In this document: positions 43,127-52,033 of the stretch, in pieces
How positions within the stretch are numbered: the first letter of the stretch is position 1
How the letters are laid out: each line of letters opens with the position of its first letter
Origin: Streptomyces sp. NRRL F-6676
GTDB taxonomy: Bacteria; Actinomycetota; Actinomycetes; Streptomycetales; Streptomycetaceae
Direction: 5' to 3'
DNA length: 64,000 nt
Assembly: GCF_000725625.1 (NCBI RefSeq)
Contig: NZ_JOHS01000029.1
Coordinates: 62,001 to 126,000, forward strand
The notes under the pieces: generated by a model
Database searches by the model: none
Told to the model about the DNA's origin: nothing
Seen by the model: only the letters and a program-made list of their open reading frames with translations
Translations under genes and position numbers: made by a program

Positions 43127-44757
43127 GCTTCCGGCTGCGCGTGCTCGCGCTGCTGGCGCTGATCGCGCTCACCGCCACCGGGGCGACCGCCTGGCTGACG
43201 CTGCGCCAGGCCACCAGCCAGGTCAAGGAGTCGGTGGCGGCCGGCCGGCAGGACGTCAGCCGGATCACCGAGGCGCTCCGGAGTTACGGATTCACGCACG
43301 GGACCTGGGACGGCGTCTCCCCCACCGTGCGCACGCTGGCCAAGGACACCGGGCAGCGCATCCGCGTCGTCACCGACAACGACGTGCTCCTCGCCGACTC
43401 CGACGCCCTCACCGGCCGCACCCCGCGCGAGCCCGGCGGGCAGCCGCCGGTCGTCGTCGACCCCCGGCCCCGGCTGCGGATACCCGCCGGACCGGTGCGG
43501 CGCGCCTCGGTCAAACGGACGGTGACCGCGCTCGCCGAGTACCGCTCCGCCGTCGCCTACGCCGCCTGCCTCACCCGGGCCGGCGCCACCGTCACCGCCC
43601 GCCCCGACGCCCTCGGCCTCCCCCGGATCACCGCCGACCGGCCCCCGGCCAGCTGCGCCGCCCCGGACCCCGGCGCCGACCCGCACGCCGGCCAGGACCA
43701 CGAGGCCCTGACCCCCTGCGCCGACGAGTCCACGGACAAACGGTTCACCGACTGTCTGCGCCGCGTCTTCACCGAGCGGACGGCCACGCTCGCCCCGCCC
43801 CGCCTCCAGGTCGCCCTCGGCTTCCGCGGCGAGGCGCCCGCCGGGCTCGCCGCCGCGCCCACCGTGGCCGTCGCCGCGGGCGTCGCCCTCGTCGCCGTCC
43901 TCGGCGCGCTGCTGCTCAGCCGGGCCGTACTGCGCCCGGTGCGCGCCCTGACCTCGGCCGCCCGGGGGCTCGGCGAGGGCGAACTCGCGCGCCGGGTGCC
44001 CGTCTCCGGGCGGGACGAGATCGCCGAGCTCGGCCGGGCCTTCAACCGCATGGCCGAGTCCCTGCAATCCGCCGAGGAACGCCAACGGCGGCTCACCGGC
44101 GACATCGCCCACGAACTGCGCACCCCGCTGGCCAATCTGCGCGGCTATCTGGAGGCGCTGCGCGACGGCGTCGTCGACGCCTCGCCCGAACTGCTCGACT
44201 CCCTGCACGAGGAGGCGCTGCTCCAGCAGCGCATCGTCGACGACCTCCAGGACCTGGCGCTGGCCGAGGCGGGCGCGCTCACCTACCACCGCGCCGACGT
44301 CGGCCTCGGCGACCTCCTGGAGGCGGCCCGCACCGCGCACGCCGCGCAGGCGGAGGCCGCGGGGGTGACGCTGCGGACGCGGGTGCCGTATCCGGTGCAC
44401 GTCCACGCCGACGCCGACCGGCTGCGGCAGGTCGTCGGCAACCTCGTCGGCAACGCCCTGCGGGCGACCCCGGCCGGGGGCACGGTGACGCTCTCCGCCG
44501 AGCGGCGGGACGGGACGGCGGTGCTGCGGGTGACGGACACGGGCAAGGGCATCCCCGCGGAGCAGCTTCCCCATCTGTTCGACCGGTTCTGGCGTGCGGA
44601 CGCGGCACGGGGGCGGGCGACGGGGGGCAGCGGGTTGGGCCTGTCCATCGCCCGGCAGATCGTGGGGGACCACGGGGGGAGGGTGGAGGTGGAGAGCGAG
44701 GTGGGCACGGGGACGACGTTCACGGTGACGCTGGCCGCGGCGGACAGTGCCTTGTAA
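43123..44757 (+). CDS. Sensor histidine kinase with cysteine-bearing extracytoplasmic domain
   Basis: 544 residues. TM1 is near 6-27, an extracytoplasmic domain spans about 28-240, TM2 about 242-268 and HAMP about 266-320. HisKA follows with the phosphorylated His330 in GDIAHELRTPLANL, then HATPase_c with RLRQVVGNLVGNALRATP (N box), VTDTGKGIPAEQLPHLFDRFWR and GGSGLGLSIARQIV. The sensor domain holds four cysteines (149, 178, 199, 211) in motifs ACLTRAG, SCAAP, PCADES and DCLRRV. Similar motifs occur in the lipoprotein at 48175. It starts at the GTG overlapping the regulator stop. Confidence 0.87.
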   Translation: MSFRLRVLALLALIALTATGATAWLTLRQATSQVKESVAAGRQDVSRITEALRSYGFTHGTWDGVSPTVRTLAKDTGQRIRVVTDNDVLLADSDALTGRTPREPGGQPPVVVDPRPRLRIPAGPVRRASVKRTVTALAEYRSAVAYAACLTRAGATVTARPDALGLPRITADRPPASCAAPDPGADPHAGQDHEALTPCADESTDKRFTDCLRRVFTERTATLAPPRLQVALGFRGEAPAGLAAAPTVAVAAGVALVAVLGALLLSRAVLRPVRALTSAARGLGEGELARRVPVSGRDEIAELGRAFNRMAESLQSAEERQRRLTGDIAHELRTPLANLRGYLEALRDGVVDASPELLDSLHEEALLQQRIVDDLQDLALAEAGALTYHRADVGLGDLLEAARTAHAAQAEAAGVTLRTRVPYPVHVHADADRLRQVVGNLVGNALRATPAGGTVTLSAERRDGTAVLRVTDTGKGIPAEQLPHLFDRFWRADAARGRATGGSGLGLSIARQIVGDHGGRVEVESEVGTGTTFTVTLAAADSAL

Positions 44758-44764
44758 CTGTGGG

Positions 44765-44850
44765 CTGCGGGCGCGCCCTTAAGGGGCGCGGGGAACTGCG
44801 CGAACAACCACGACGCACCCGCACCCGCGCACGCACAGAACCTCCCCACC
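44765..44850. repeat. Common Streptomyces intergenic repeat with terminator hairpin
   Basis: The segment cgcgcccttaaggggcgcgg followed by ggaactgcgcgaac resembles a short element I recognise from the intergenic regions of many Streptomyces genes. cgcgccc (44772-44778) and gggcgcg (44784-44790) form a hairpin with loop ttaag, placed between the kinase and the convergent permease gene. It probably serves as a terminator. Confidence 0.6.
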
Positions 44851-44884
44851 CAATAGGCGCCCCCCGCCCCGAGTCAGCGCAGCG

Positions 44885-46093
44885 TCACGGCCCCGCCAGG
44901 GCCTGGGTCGGGGCCAGGCGCCCCGCCCGTACCGCCGGGTACAGCCCCGCCACCGCCCCGATCAGGAGCGTCACCCCGAGCCCCGCCCCCGTCGCCCACA
45001 CCGGCACCTCCGTCGGCCATCCCCGCACCGACGCGAACACCCCCGTGATCGCCGTGCCGAGGACCGTCCCGCCCAGTCCGCCCAGCGCCGACAGCAGCAG
45101 CGACTCCGACACGAACTGCCCCCGGATCTGCCCGCTGGTCGCCCCCAGGGCGCGCCGCAGGCCGATCTCGGGCCGCCGTTCCAGCACCGAGATGACCATG
45201 GTGTTGCCGACCCCCACCCCGCCCACCAGCAGCGCCACCGAGCCGAGGCCGAGCAGCAGCCCGGTCAGCGTCGACTCCGTGGCCTCACGGGCGGCGAGCG
45301 CGTCCGAGGGCCGGGAGACCAGCACCCCGCTCGGCTTCTCGGGGTTGGCGGTGGCTGCGAGGACGTCGCGCACGGCGCCGACCCGGTCGTCGCGGGTCCG
45401 CACGTACACGGTCGACGGATGCCCGTCGAAGCCCAGGTACGTGCGCGCCGCCTGCCGTCCGACCAGGGCCGAGCCGTCGATCTCCGGAGCGAGCGGCACC
45501 GGGTCGAGCACGCCTACCAGGGCGAACCACTGGCCGCCGAGCCACAGCCGGGTGCCGGGCGTGTAGACGTCGAGCCGGCGGGCCGCCTGCGCGCCGAGCA
45601 CGACCGCCGGGTACTCCTCGGTCGCCTCCGTCAGCCAGCGCCCGGTCCGCAGCTCGCCGCCGACCGCGGGCAGCAGCCCGGACCAGGCCGCGGCCACCTG
45701 GACGCTGCTGGTGCGGCCGACGGGGATGTGCCGGTTGCGATACACCGCCGCGTCCTTGAGGACGCCGGTCGCCGCGACCCGCTGGACCGGCCCGATGCGC
45801 CGGATCATCGGCACGGACTCGGCCGGCAGCCGGGTCGTCGTCCCGTCCGGCGCCTGGCCGGGGGCGACGCGCAGCATGTTGGTGCCGAGCGCGTCGAGCC
45901 GGCGGTCGACCTCGGCCCGGCTGGACGAGGAGATGCCGACGACGGCGACCATCGCGGCGACGCCGATGGCGATGCCGAGCGCGGAGAGGAAGACGCGCAG
46001 CGGGCGGGTGCGCAGGCCGGTGCCGCCGAGCCGGACGAAGTCCGCGGGGCGCAGCCGGGCCGGGCGCAGCGCGCCTCTCTCCGGCGCCGTCAT
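44885..46093 (-). CDS. ABC transporter permease, MacB/FtsX type
   Basis: 402 residues. TM1 is [28 protein letters not shown] periplasmic-type MacB_PCD domain (about 65-265, with [10 protein letters not shown] and [11 protein letters not shown]) follows, then three helices: [63 protein letters not shown] and [29 protein letters not shown]. This is the permease of MacAB-like mechanotransmission exporters. It overlaps the ATPase gene by ATGA. It is the last gene of a four-gene operon. Confidence 0.87.
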   Translation of the reverse strand: MTAPERGALRPARLRPADFVRLGGTGLRTRPLRVFLSALGIAIGVAAMVAVVGISSSSRAEVDRRLDALGTNMLRVAPGQAPDGTTTRLPAESVPMIRRIGPVQRVAATGVLKDAAVYRNRHIPVGRTSSVQVAAAWSGLLPAVGGELRTGRWLTEATEEYPAVVLGAQAARRLDVYTPGTRLWLGGQWFALVGVLDPVPLAPEIDGSALVGRQAARTYLGFDGHPSTVYVRTRDDRVGAVRDVLAATANPEKPSGVLVSRPSDALAAREATESTLTGLLLGLGSVALLVGGVGVGNTMVISVLERRPEIGLRRALGATSGQIRGQFVSESLLLSALGGLGGTVLGTAITGVFASVRGWPTEVPVWATGAGLGVTLLIGAVAGLYPAVRAGRLAPTQALAGP

Positions 46094-46821
46094 CGCCCGG
46101 CCTCCGTGCCCACGGGAGCCGGGTGTGCGCTGTCGGCGACGATCCGCCCGTCCCGCATCTCCACCCGGCGGTCGAACTCCTGCGCCATCTCCCGGTCGTG
46201 GGTGATGACGACGACCGTCGTGCCCGCCGTGTGCAGCTCGCGCAGCAGGGCGAGGACGGCGGCGCCGGACGCCGAGTCGAGGTTGCCGGTGGGCTCGTCG
46301 GCGAGCAGCAGCGCCGGCTCGCCGATCACCGCGCGGGCGACCGCCGCGCGCTGCCGCTCACCCCCGGAGAGCTGGTGCGGAAGGTGGCCGAGCCGGTGGT
46401 CGAGCCCGACCCGGGCCAGCGCCCGCGCGGCCCGGCGCCGCCGCTCCCGCGCCGGGACCCCGGCGTACAGCAGCCCGTCGGCGACGGTGTCGAGCACGGG
46501 CACCCCCACGGCCAGGTGGAACTGCTGGAAGACGAACCCGATGCGCTGCGCCCGCAGCGCGGACAGCTCGCGGTCGGACAGCCCGGCGACCTCGTACCCG
46601 TCGATCGCGATCCGGCCGGCGGAGGGCCGGTCCAGGGTGCCCATCAGATGCAGCATCGTGGACTTGCCCGACCCGGACGGGCCGACGAGGCACACGAGTT
46701 CGCCGTACCGCACGGACAGATCGACACCGGTGACGGCGGTGACACCGCCCGGGTAGCGCTTGGCGACGCCCTCGAACGCGACGACCGCCTCGGGGGACCC
46801 CCGGTACCCCTGGGCCGTCAT
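46090..46821 (-). CDS. ABC transporter ATP-binding protein, MacB/LolD type
   Basis: 243 residues. Walker [17 protein letters not shown]-loop FVFQQFHL, signature [14 protein letters not shown], Walker [13 protein letters not shown] and H-loop [11 protein letters not shown] are all present. The EPTGNLDS sequence is typical of the LolCDE/MacB ATPases. It works with the permease at 44885 and the adaptor at 46818. It overlaps both by 4 bp, so the operon is tightly coupled. Confidence 0.9.
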   Translation of the reverse strand: MTAQGYRGSPEAVVAFEGVAKRYPGGVTAVTGVDLSVRYGELVCLVGPSGSGKSTMLHLMGTLDRPSAGRIAIDGYEVAGLSDRELSALRAQRIGFVFQQFHLAVGVPVLDTVADGLLYAGVPARERRRRAARALARVGLDHRLGHLPHQLSGGERQRAAVARAVIGEPALLLADEPTGNLDSASGAAVLALLRELHTAGTTVVVITHDREMAQEFDRRVEMRDGRIVADSAHPAPVGTEAGR

Positions 46822-48161
46822 TCGGGGATCCTCACCTTCATGCCCTCGTGCACGTCGGGCCCGCTGACCTCGACCCGCCCACCGGCGAACAGCCCGGTCT
46901 TGACGGCGACGAACCGTCCGGCCCCGGGGCCGCCCTCCTTCGTGCCCTTTTCCGTCCCGTCGTCGGCGAGTTCGAGCCCGTAGCCGCCCTCGGCGAGCGC
47001 GGTGAGCGCGGCGACGGGGACGGTCAGCACGTTCTTGCGTTGCTTCTCCGTGTGGCGGACGGTGACCGGGCCGCTCTGCAACCGGCCCAGGGCGTCCTGG
47101 TCGTCGAACGTGATGACGACGGAGACGGTGGCGGCCCTGCCCCCGCCGCTCGAACCCCCGTCCGAGCCACCGCCGGTCGCCCCTCCGTCGTCCCCCGCCC
47201 CGCCGGACGACGAGGAGGCGACCGAGCCGAGGCTGGCGACGGTGCCGGTGACCGTGTGCCCGTCGGGCAGCTCGACGGAGACCTCGCTGCCGCGCCGGGC
47301 CCAGTCGGTGTCGTTGGCGGGGGCGCTGACGGTGACCATGCGGGAGGTGCTGGTGTAGCTGACGGGGTTGCCGGAGGCGGCGTCCCCGACGCGGGCGCTG
47401 GTCCCGGAGACACGGACGGGCCCGGGCGCGTAGACGACGTCACCGGCGCCGACGCGGCCGGTCTGCGGCAGCCCCAGGTCCTTCTGCCAGCGTTTGACGG
47501 CGTTGGCGGTGAGCGTGGTGTACGACTCGTCGACGGTGAACCCGGAGTACCCGAGCGCACTGAGGTTCGACTCGAACTGTTTGACGTCCATGCCGTGCAG
47601 GGGGGCGGGGTCGGCGGCCGGGGCGGTGGCGGAGGGGGAAGCGGCGGGCGAGGCCTTGGCGTCGTCGGGAGAGGCGGGCGAGGTCTTGGCGCCGTCGGAA
47701 GAGGCGGGCGCGTCCTCCGTCCCGGCGGCCGGCTGCCGGACCCCCAGCTCCCGGTACATCGGCAGACTGCCGTACAGCAGCACCACCGGCCGGTCGTTCA
47801 CGCGCAGCACCTGCTGCCCCCGCCGTACGGTCCTGCCGGTGGCCGGCAGCCAGGTCACCGTGCCCTCGGCCTTGACCGGGAAGGGCACCTGGGGACCGTG
47901 GCCGAGCTGTCCGTCGATCTCGGTGCGGTCGGTGAGGGTGGCGCGGGTGACCGCGACGACCTGACTGCTGCGCCCGGGCGCGGCGGCGTCGTCGTCCGCA
48001 CCGCCGCCCCCGCCGAGCCCGAGCGCCCCGACGACACTGACGACGGCGACGACGAGCACACCGGCGCCGATCAGCAGGGGCTTGCGCCGCCGGGGCGGAG
48101 CGTCGTAGGCACCGCCCCCGGCATCGACGTCGCCTTCGCCGTCCTTCGTGAGCTGCTCCAT
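46818..48161 (-). CDS. Membrane-anchored efflux adaptor with peptidoglycan-binding domain
   Basis: 447 residues from ATG at 48161. One N-terminal [24 protein letters not shown] (about 28-50), leads to an HlyD/MacA-like beta-barrel and lipoyl-like part ([60 protein letters not shown]). A spacer with [18 protein letters not shown] repeats follows. A PGB_1-type domain reads [49 protein letters not shown]-terminal barrel completes it. It probably links the ABC exporter to the cell wall. A Gly/Ser-rich stretch lies near 350. Confidence 0.83.
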   Translation of the reverse strand: MEQLTKDGEGDVDAGGGAYDAPPRRRKPLLIGAGVLVVAVVSVVGALGLGGGGGADDDAAAPGRSSQVVAVTRATLTDRTEIDGQLGHGPQVPFPVKAEGTVTWLPATGRTVRRGQQVLRVNDRPVVLLYGSLPMYRELGVRQPAAGTEDAPASSDGAKTSPASPDDAKASPAASPSATAPAADPAPLHGMDVKQFESNLSALGYSGFTVDESYTTLTANAVKRWQKDLGLPQTGRVGAGDVVYAPGPVRVSGTSARVGDAASGNPVSYTSTSRMVTVSAPANDTDWARRGSEVSVELPDGHTVTGTVASLGSVASSSSGGAGDDGGATGGGSDGGSSGGGRAATVSVVITFDDQDALGRLQSGPVTVRHTEKQRKNVLTVPVAALTALAEGGYGLELADDGTEKGTKEGGPGAGRFVAVKTGLFAGGRVEVSGPDVHEGMKVRIPE

Positions 48162-48174
48162 GACGTCCGCCCCG

Positions 48175-48744
48175 TCAGCCCTTGGCGGAGGGGGCGTCGG
48201 CCGGGACGCCGATGATCGAGGCGCACTCGCGGGTGGCGCGCTTGGCCCCGGCGGAGGTCGAGTCCCAGGTGACGTCGCGGAAGTGGCCGCTGTCGTCGGT
48301 GTCGGGGAAGTCGGGGGCGCCGTGCTCCTGCATGCAGGTGGCGTACTTCTCGTTCTTGTGGATCTCGTCCTTGGACAGCTCGGGCTGCTGCGCCTTCTCG
48401 ACGCTGTCCGGGACGGGCACGCTGAGGTCGGCGCACTTCTCCTGCGCATCGAGCGCCTTGGGGTCGCGCTTCCACTTGGACTGGTCACCGAGGTCGACCT
48501 TGCCGTGGGCGTCGGGATCGGGCGCGTCCAGCCCGGCCTTGCGCAGACAGCCGACCCACTTGCGCTGGGCGTCGACGTAGTCGGCGAGCTCGCCGGAGGA
48601 GTCCTTGGAGGCCCCGGCGGAGGTCTTGCCGCCCCCGGCCGAGGCGACCTCCCCGTCATCCCCGCCGCCCCCACCGCACCCGGCGACGAGCACGACCGCC
48701 ACCCCCGCGACCCAGACCCGCACCCCGAACCGCCGCGCACCCAT
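48175..48744 (-). CDS. Lipoprotein of unknown function with paired Cys motifs
   Basis: 189 residues from ATG at 48744 (RBS ggaggg upstream). The signal peptide GVRVWVAGVAVVLVAGC has lipobox LVAGC with lipidated Cys23. The mature domain has four further cysteines: Cys66 in VGCLRKAGLDAPDPD, Cys104 in EKCADLS, Cys137 in ATCMQEHGAPDFPDTD and Cys174 in RECASII. The repeated pattern C(L/M)xxxGxxxPDxD recurs in many Streptomyces lipoproteins. It is the first gene of the exporter operon, 13 bp before the adaptor. It may bind the sensed or exported ligand. Confidence 0.8.
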   Translation of the reverse strand: MGARRFGVRVWVAGVAVVLVAGCGGGGGDDGEVASAGGGKTSAGASKDSSGELADYVDAQRKWVGCLRKAGLDAPDPDAHGKVDLGDQSKWKRDPKALDAQEKCADLSVPVPDSVEKAQQPELSKDEIHKNEKYATCMQEHGAPDFPDTDDSGHFRDVTWDSTSAGAKRATRECASIIGVPADAPSAKG

Positions 48745-48923
48745 CCCCACGACCCCCTCCACACCGTCACGGCCCGGCCGACCGGCGACGAAGGTAGAAC
48801 GCCACCCATGAAGAACCCATGAAGAACCCATCAAGAACCGTCGCGGCTCCTGAACGATGTGTCTCTGACGGCCACGGGACCTCCGGCCGCCGGCTGCTCC
48901 TTCTCCGAGTCAGGAAGCCACGC

Positions 48924-49763
48924 ATGAGATATGCCGACTGGATCGCCGGTGGCGGGCAGGTGGAGGTGAACGGGTACCGCCTGTTCGTCCGGCAGGACGG
49001 TGCCGGGCGCCCGGTGACGTTGCTCCACGGCTTCCCCACGTCGTCCCACGACTGGGCGGCGACCGTGCCGCACCTGGTGGCGGCCGGGTGCCGGGTCACC
49101 ACACTCGATCTGCTCGGCTTCGGGCAGAGTGAGAAACCACACCGCCACCGGTACTCCGTCCGTGGGCAGGCCGACCTGGTCGAGACCCTTTGGGAGCGAC
49201 TGGGGATCGGCGAGACCATGTTGGTCGCCCACGACTACGGCGCGGCGGTCGCCCAGGAACTGCTGGCGCGCGACTCCGGCCGCCTCACTCGCGTCGCCCT
49301 GCTGAACGGCGGCCTCTACCCCGACCTGCACCGCCCGGTCCTGTTGCAACGCCTGCTGCACAGCCGCATCGGCCCGCTCCTGGCCCGCCTCACCGACGAA
49401 AGGAGATTCACCGCCGGTCTGCGCGGCATCCTGTCCCGGCCCGTGCCGGACGAGGTCCTGCACGACATGTGGACGTCCGTGGCCCAGGAGAACGGTCAGC
49501 GCCTGGCCCCGCGCCTGCTCCGCTACATCGACGACCGCCGCGTCCACGTCGACCGCTGGGTCACGGCACTCGAACAGTACGAGGGCCCCCTCCTGTTCGT
49601 ATGGGGCCCCGACGACCCGGTGAGCGGCGCCCATGTCCTCCCCCGCCTCCACGAACGCCGCCCCCACGCCACGTTCACGGTGCCCCCGGGCACGGGCCAC
49701 TACCCGCAGCTCGAAGCGCCGGAGGAGACGGCGGGGGCGCTGGCCACATTCCTCGCGGGCTGA
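48924..49763 (+). CDS. Alpha/beta hydrolase with aspartate nucleophile (haloalkane dehalogenase/epoxide hydrolase type)
   Basis: 279 residues from ATG at 48924. The oxyanion region is LLHGFPTSSHDW. The nucleophile elbow is LVAHDYGAAVAQELL, with Asp rather than Ser, as in haloalkane dehalogenases and epoxide hydrolases. The acid lies near VWGPDDPVSG and the base is His in PGTGHYPQLEAPEE. A cap domain is present between. An ether- or halide-type substrate is possible but unproven. It is divergent from the lipoprotein operon and just upstream of the toxin-antitoxin pair. Confidence 0.82.
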   Translation: MRYADWIAGGGQVEVNGYRLFVRQDGAGRPVTLLHGFPTSSHDWAATVPHLVAAGCRVTTLDLLGFGQSEKPHRHRYSVRGQADLVETLWERLGIGETMLVAHDYGAAVAQELLARDSGRLTRVALLNGGLYPDLHRPVLLQRLLHSRIGPLLARLTDERRFTAGLRGILSRPVPDEVLHDMWTSVAQENGQRLAPRLLRYIDDRRVHVDRWVTALEQYEGPLLFVWGPDDPVSGAHVLPRLHERRPHATFTVPPGTGHYPQLEAPEETAGALATFLAG

Positions 49764-49782
49764 TCTGACAGCGACGCGTTTG

Positions 49783-49804
49783 TATATGTCGTCGGCGACA
49801 TATA
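49783..49804. promoter_or_regulatory. Palindromic operator of the toxin-antitoxin operon
   Basis: tatatgtcg and cgacatata form perfect 9-bp arms around tcgg. The dyad ends 12 bp before the chosen toxin start and contains an in-frame ATG that I reject as a start for that reason. Its AT-rich ends can double as the -10 region. It is the likely site for antitoxin autorepression. Confidence 0.65.
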
Positions 49805-49815
49805 GCGTGGCTGGA

Positions 49816-50196
49816 GTGGATGATTTGTACGACGTCGAGATCGAGCCGGAGGTGCGTGCATGGCTGGAGTCCTTGCCGGCACGGCATTACCGGAAGGTCG
49901 AGCGCATGGTGATGTTGCTGGCTGACGATCCGACAGTGCTGGGAGAACCGCATGCCCGCCACTTGGGCGAGGGGTTACGTGAGCTGCGGCCGACGATCGG
50001 CGGCACGGCCTTTCGGATCACCTACTGGCTGACTTCGCGTCGCACAGTGGTGCTGCTGACCGTGTTCCGCAAGACCAGGATGCGGGAGGAAGCGGAGGTC
50101 GACCGGGCGAAACAGGCGAGGAAGCTCTGTGAGTCCGAGCACGGTCCGGCTCATGATGTGTTCGAGCGCGATGTCGACGAGGAGGAATGGGTGTGA
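49816..50196 (+). CDS. RelE/HigB-type toxin
   Basis: 126 residues from GTG at 49816; GTG 49807 and ATG 49786 are in-frame alternatives. The core reads DVEIEPEVRAWLESLPARHYRKVERMVMLLADDPTVLGEPHARHLGEGLRELRPTIGGTAFRITYWLTSRRTVVLLTVFRKTRMREEAEVDRAKQARK, the Gp49/HigB fold with conserved LRELR and FRKTxxxxxxEVxxA positions. It is a ribosome-dependent mRNA interferase by family. An in-frame TTA codon at 49975-49977 makes translation depend on bldA tRNA. It overlaps the antitoxin gene. Base composition is slightly less GC-rich than neighbours. Confidence 0.82.
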   Translation: MDDLYDVEIEPEVRAWLESLPARHYRKVERMVMLLADDPTVLGEPHARHLGEGLRELRPTIGGTAFRITYWLTSRRTVVLLTVFRKTRMREEAEVDRAKQARKLCESEHGPAHDVFERDVDEEEWV

Positions 50197-50528
50197 ACCA
50201 CAGCCGCTGGAAGCTGGCCCGGGACAAGGCGCTCACGGAACGGGACGACAGGTCCCCGGAGCTCAAGGAGCTCGATCGTGAGATCAGCCTCTCGATCGCC
50301 CTTGCCCAGGTCGTGTACGACCGGCGCAAGGCCCTTGGGCTCTCGCAGGACGAGCTGGCGCGCAGGTGCGGCCTGACCCAGGCGAAGATCTCCCGGATCG
50401 AGGGCTCGGACACCGTACCGACCCTGCCCCTGCTGGCGAAGCTGGCCAAGGGACTCGACGCCTCCTTGAACATCGCCATAGACCGGGACGACGCCCGGCT
50501 CACCCTCTCCGCTCACGAAGCGGCTTGA
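50193..50528 (+). CDS. XRE-family HigA-type antitoxin
   Basis: 111 residues from GTG at 50193, with gaggagga six bases upstream; an ATG at 50187 is too close to that RBS. The helix-turn-helix is IALAQVVYDRRKALGLSQDELARRCGLTQAKISRIEGSDTVPTLPLLAKLAKGL, followed by a short C-terminal strand region LNIAIDRDDARLTLSAHEAA. It should neutralise the toxin and repress the palindromic operator at 49783. The toxin-first gene order with overlap is typical of HigBA systems. Confidence 0.85.
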   Translation: MNHSRWKLARDKALTERDDRSPELKELDREISLSIALAQVVYDRRKALGLSQDELARRCGLTQAKISRIEGSDTVPTLPLLAKLAKGLDASLNIAIDRDDARLTLSAHEAA

Positions 50529-50597
50529 GGGGTCAAGAAGACGGTGGCTCCGACCGCGTATTGGTCGGGGCCACCGAGGAGAACTGCGGGCGGCGCG

Positions 50598-51287
50598 TCA
50601 ACGGGCGGTGGACACCGTGCTCGGTGTCTGCGACGGCGCGGAGGCCGACGTGGCCAACAAGCCTCGCCACCGCCACCGGGTCGGCGTGCCCGCCAAGCCG
50701 ACCTCCACGAATTGGCACAGGTACCGCGCGGTGGCCGTGTCGCCGCACGACGTGAGCCCTCTGGCCAGCGCGTTCAGCATGGCGCCGCCTGCCTTGCTCT
50801 CACTGTGCACGAGGGCGGTGAGCGCAGCCAGAAGAGGCTGCCGCGTCACCATCTCCACGTCGGTGCCCGCCCCGGGGAGGTCGTCCGGTCCGATAACCCG
50901 CGGACTCACGGTCGCGGACGTCCAGGACCCGACCCGGTGCTCGAAGGGGCCGGCTGCCCAGGTCGCGACCGTCCGGTTCCGGCAGACCACGAGCAGCAGC
51001 GGGGGCAGGCGGTGCTTGAAGTGCAGATACGAAATCCAGTGGGCCCAGCCCACGGAGATGCCTGGGGTCGGCTCGCTCTGGAAGGAGAGGGCGAGCAAGA
51101 GGCTGTCCGTGTCGGTGGACTCGACCTTCAGCACCGTGTCGACGCTGGTGCCCAGTTCGCGGAGCTCGGCCTCGTCGGGTACGAGCGCCGTGACGGTCGG
51201 CTTCCTGGGCGCCCGGACGCCGAGCGCGGTGAAGACGGGGGTGAGGGCGTCCGGATGCTCGGGAAAGAGCTGGGATGAGCTGACCAT
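50598..51287 (-). CDS. Rpn-like (PD-(D/E)XK-type) protein, apparently shortened at the C-terminus
   Basis: 229 residues. The N-terminal 170 residues resemble a common Streptomyces protein of about 300 residues related to the Rpn/transposase-like nuclease family: PDALTPVFTALGVRAPRK, LRELGTSVDTVLKVESTDTDSLLLALSFQSEP and AHWISYLHFKHRLPPLLLVVCRNRTVATWAA. The expected following segment after ARYLCQFVEVGLAG turns into unrelated Arg/Ser/Thr-rich sequence ending TPSTVSTAR. That suggests a deletion or frameshift removed the usual C-terminal half. It could be a decaying gene. It sits next to the toxin-antitoxin pair. Confidence 0.6.
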   Translation of the reverse strand: MVSSSQLFPEHPDALTPVFTALGVRAPRKPTVTALVPDEAELRELGTSVDTVLKVESTDTDSLLLALSFQSEPTPGISVGWAHWISYLHFKHRLPPLLLVVCRNRTVATWAAGPFEHRVGSWTSATVSPRVIGPDDLPGAGTDVEMVTRQPLLAALTALVHSESKAGGAMLNALARGLTSCGDTATARYLCQFVEVGLAGTPTRWRWRGLLATSASAPSQTPSTVSTAR

Positions 51288-51365
51288 GTGTGCAACCTAG
51301 GTGGGTTGGGGGTGCGCCGCCCGGGTGAACGGTGACGTTCACCCGTTCGGGGGGCGAGTGGGAGT

Positions 51366-51806
51366 TCAGGCGACGATCGGGGTGCCGGTGGTCAGTTCGG
51401 CCCAGACGTACTTGCCGCGGTTGCCGTACCGGGACAGGGTGTGCCAGCCCCAGTGGTCCGCGCAGGAGCGGACGAGGAGCAGGCCGCGGCCGTCCTCCAG
51501 GAGCGGCAGGTCCGGGGCGTCAGGGGGTTCCGGGGGCTCGGGGTCGGTGTCCCAGGCCCCGATGCGGAGGGTGCCGCCGGCGTACCGCACGCGAAGCGAC
51601 GCGGGGCCCTTCGTGTGCCGAACGGCGTTGCCGATCAACTCCGTTGCGACCAGCTCCGCGGTGTCGACGAGGTTGATCAGCCCGTGCAGCGTGAGGATCA
51701 GCCGCAGGGTGCGACGGCTGACCGTGACGGCACGGAGGTCGTTGGGGATGGAGAGGGAGTACTCCCAGGGTTCGGCGGTCTCGTTCGCGTTCCCGTTTTC
51801 GGGCAT
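51366..51806 (-). CDS. ATP-binding regulatory protein, anti-sigma-factor-kinase type (AbaA-like)
   Basis: 146 residues. HATPase_c motifs: the N box TAELVATELIGNAVRHTKGPASLRVRYAGGTLRIGAWDTD, the G1-like DLPLLEDGRGLLLVRSCADHWGW and G2 region GKYVWAEL. This is the short stand-alone form abundant in Streptomyces, related to SpoIIAB/RsbW. With the divergent HTH gene at 52034 and the DUF397 genes it forms an AbaA/WhiJ/BldB-type cluster. In that context it probably modulates the regulator or a sigma factor; the partner is not identified. Confidence 0.83.
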   Translation of the reverse strand: MPENGNANETAEPWEYSLSIPNDLRAVTVSRRTLRLILTLHGLINLVDTAELVATELIGNAVRHTKGPASLRVRYAGGTLRIGAWDTDPEPPEPPDAPDLPLLEDGRGLLLVRSCADHWGWHTLSRYGNRGKYVWAELTTGTPIVA

Positions 51807-52033
51807 GGGGCAACTCCGTTGGGAAGGGGGTGAGTGATTGCCTGCGCCGGCGGGGGTGGCCTGCCGCAGCCGTCATGGCATGACGGGGCGGTGCGCTTCC
51901 GGTGTCCCGGCGTGCCGCAGAGTGTGCGTCGCGTCACTGAAGGTAAGGCATTAATTTCTGCCTGAGCAACCTGATTGCGTAATCTGGCCCCACAAGAGGG
52001 ATACCGGTACGGCAGGTTGAAAGAGGGGCTCGA

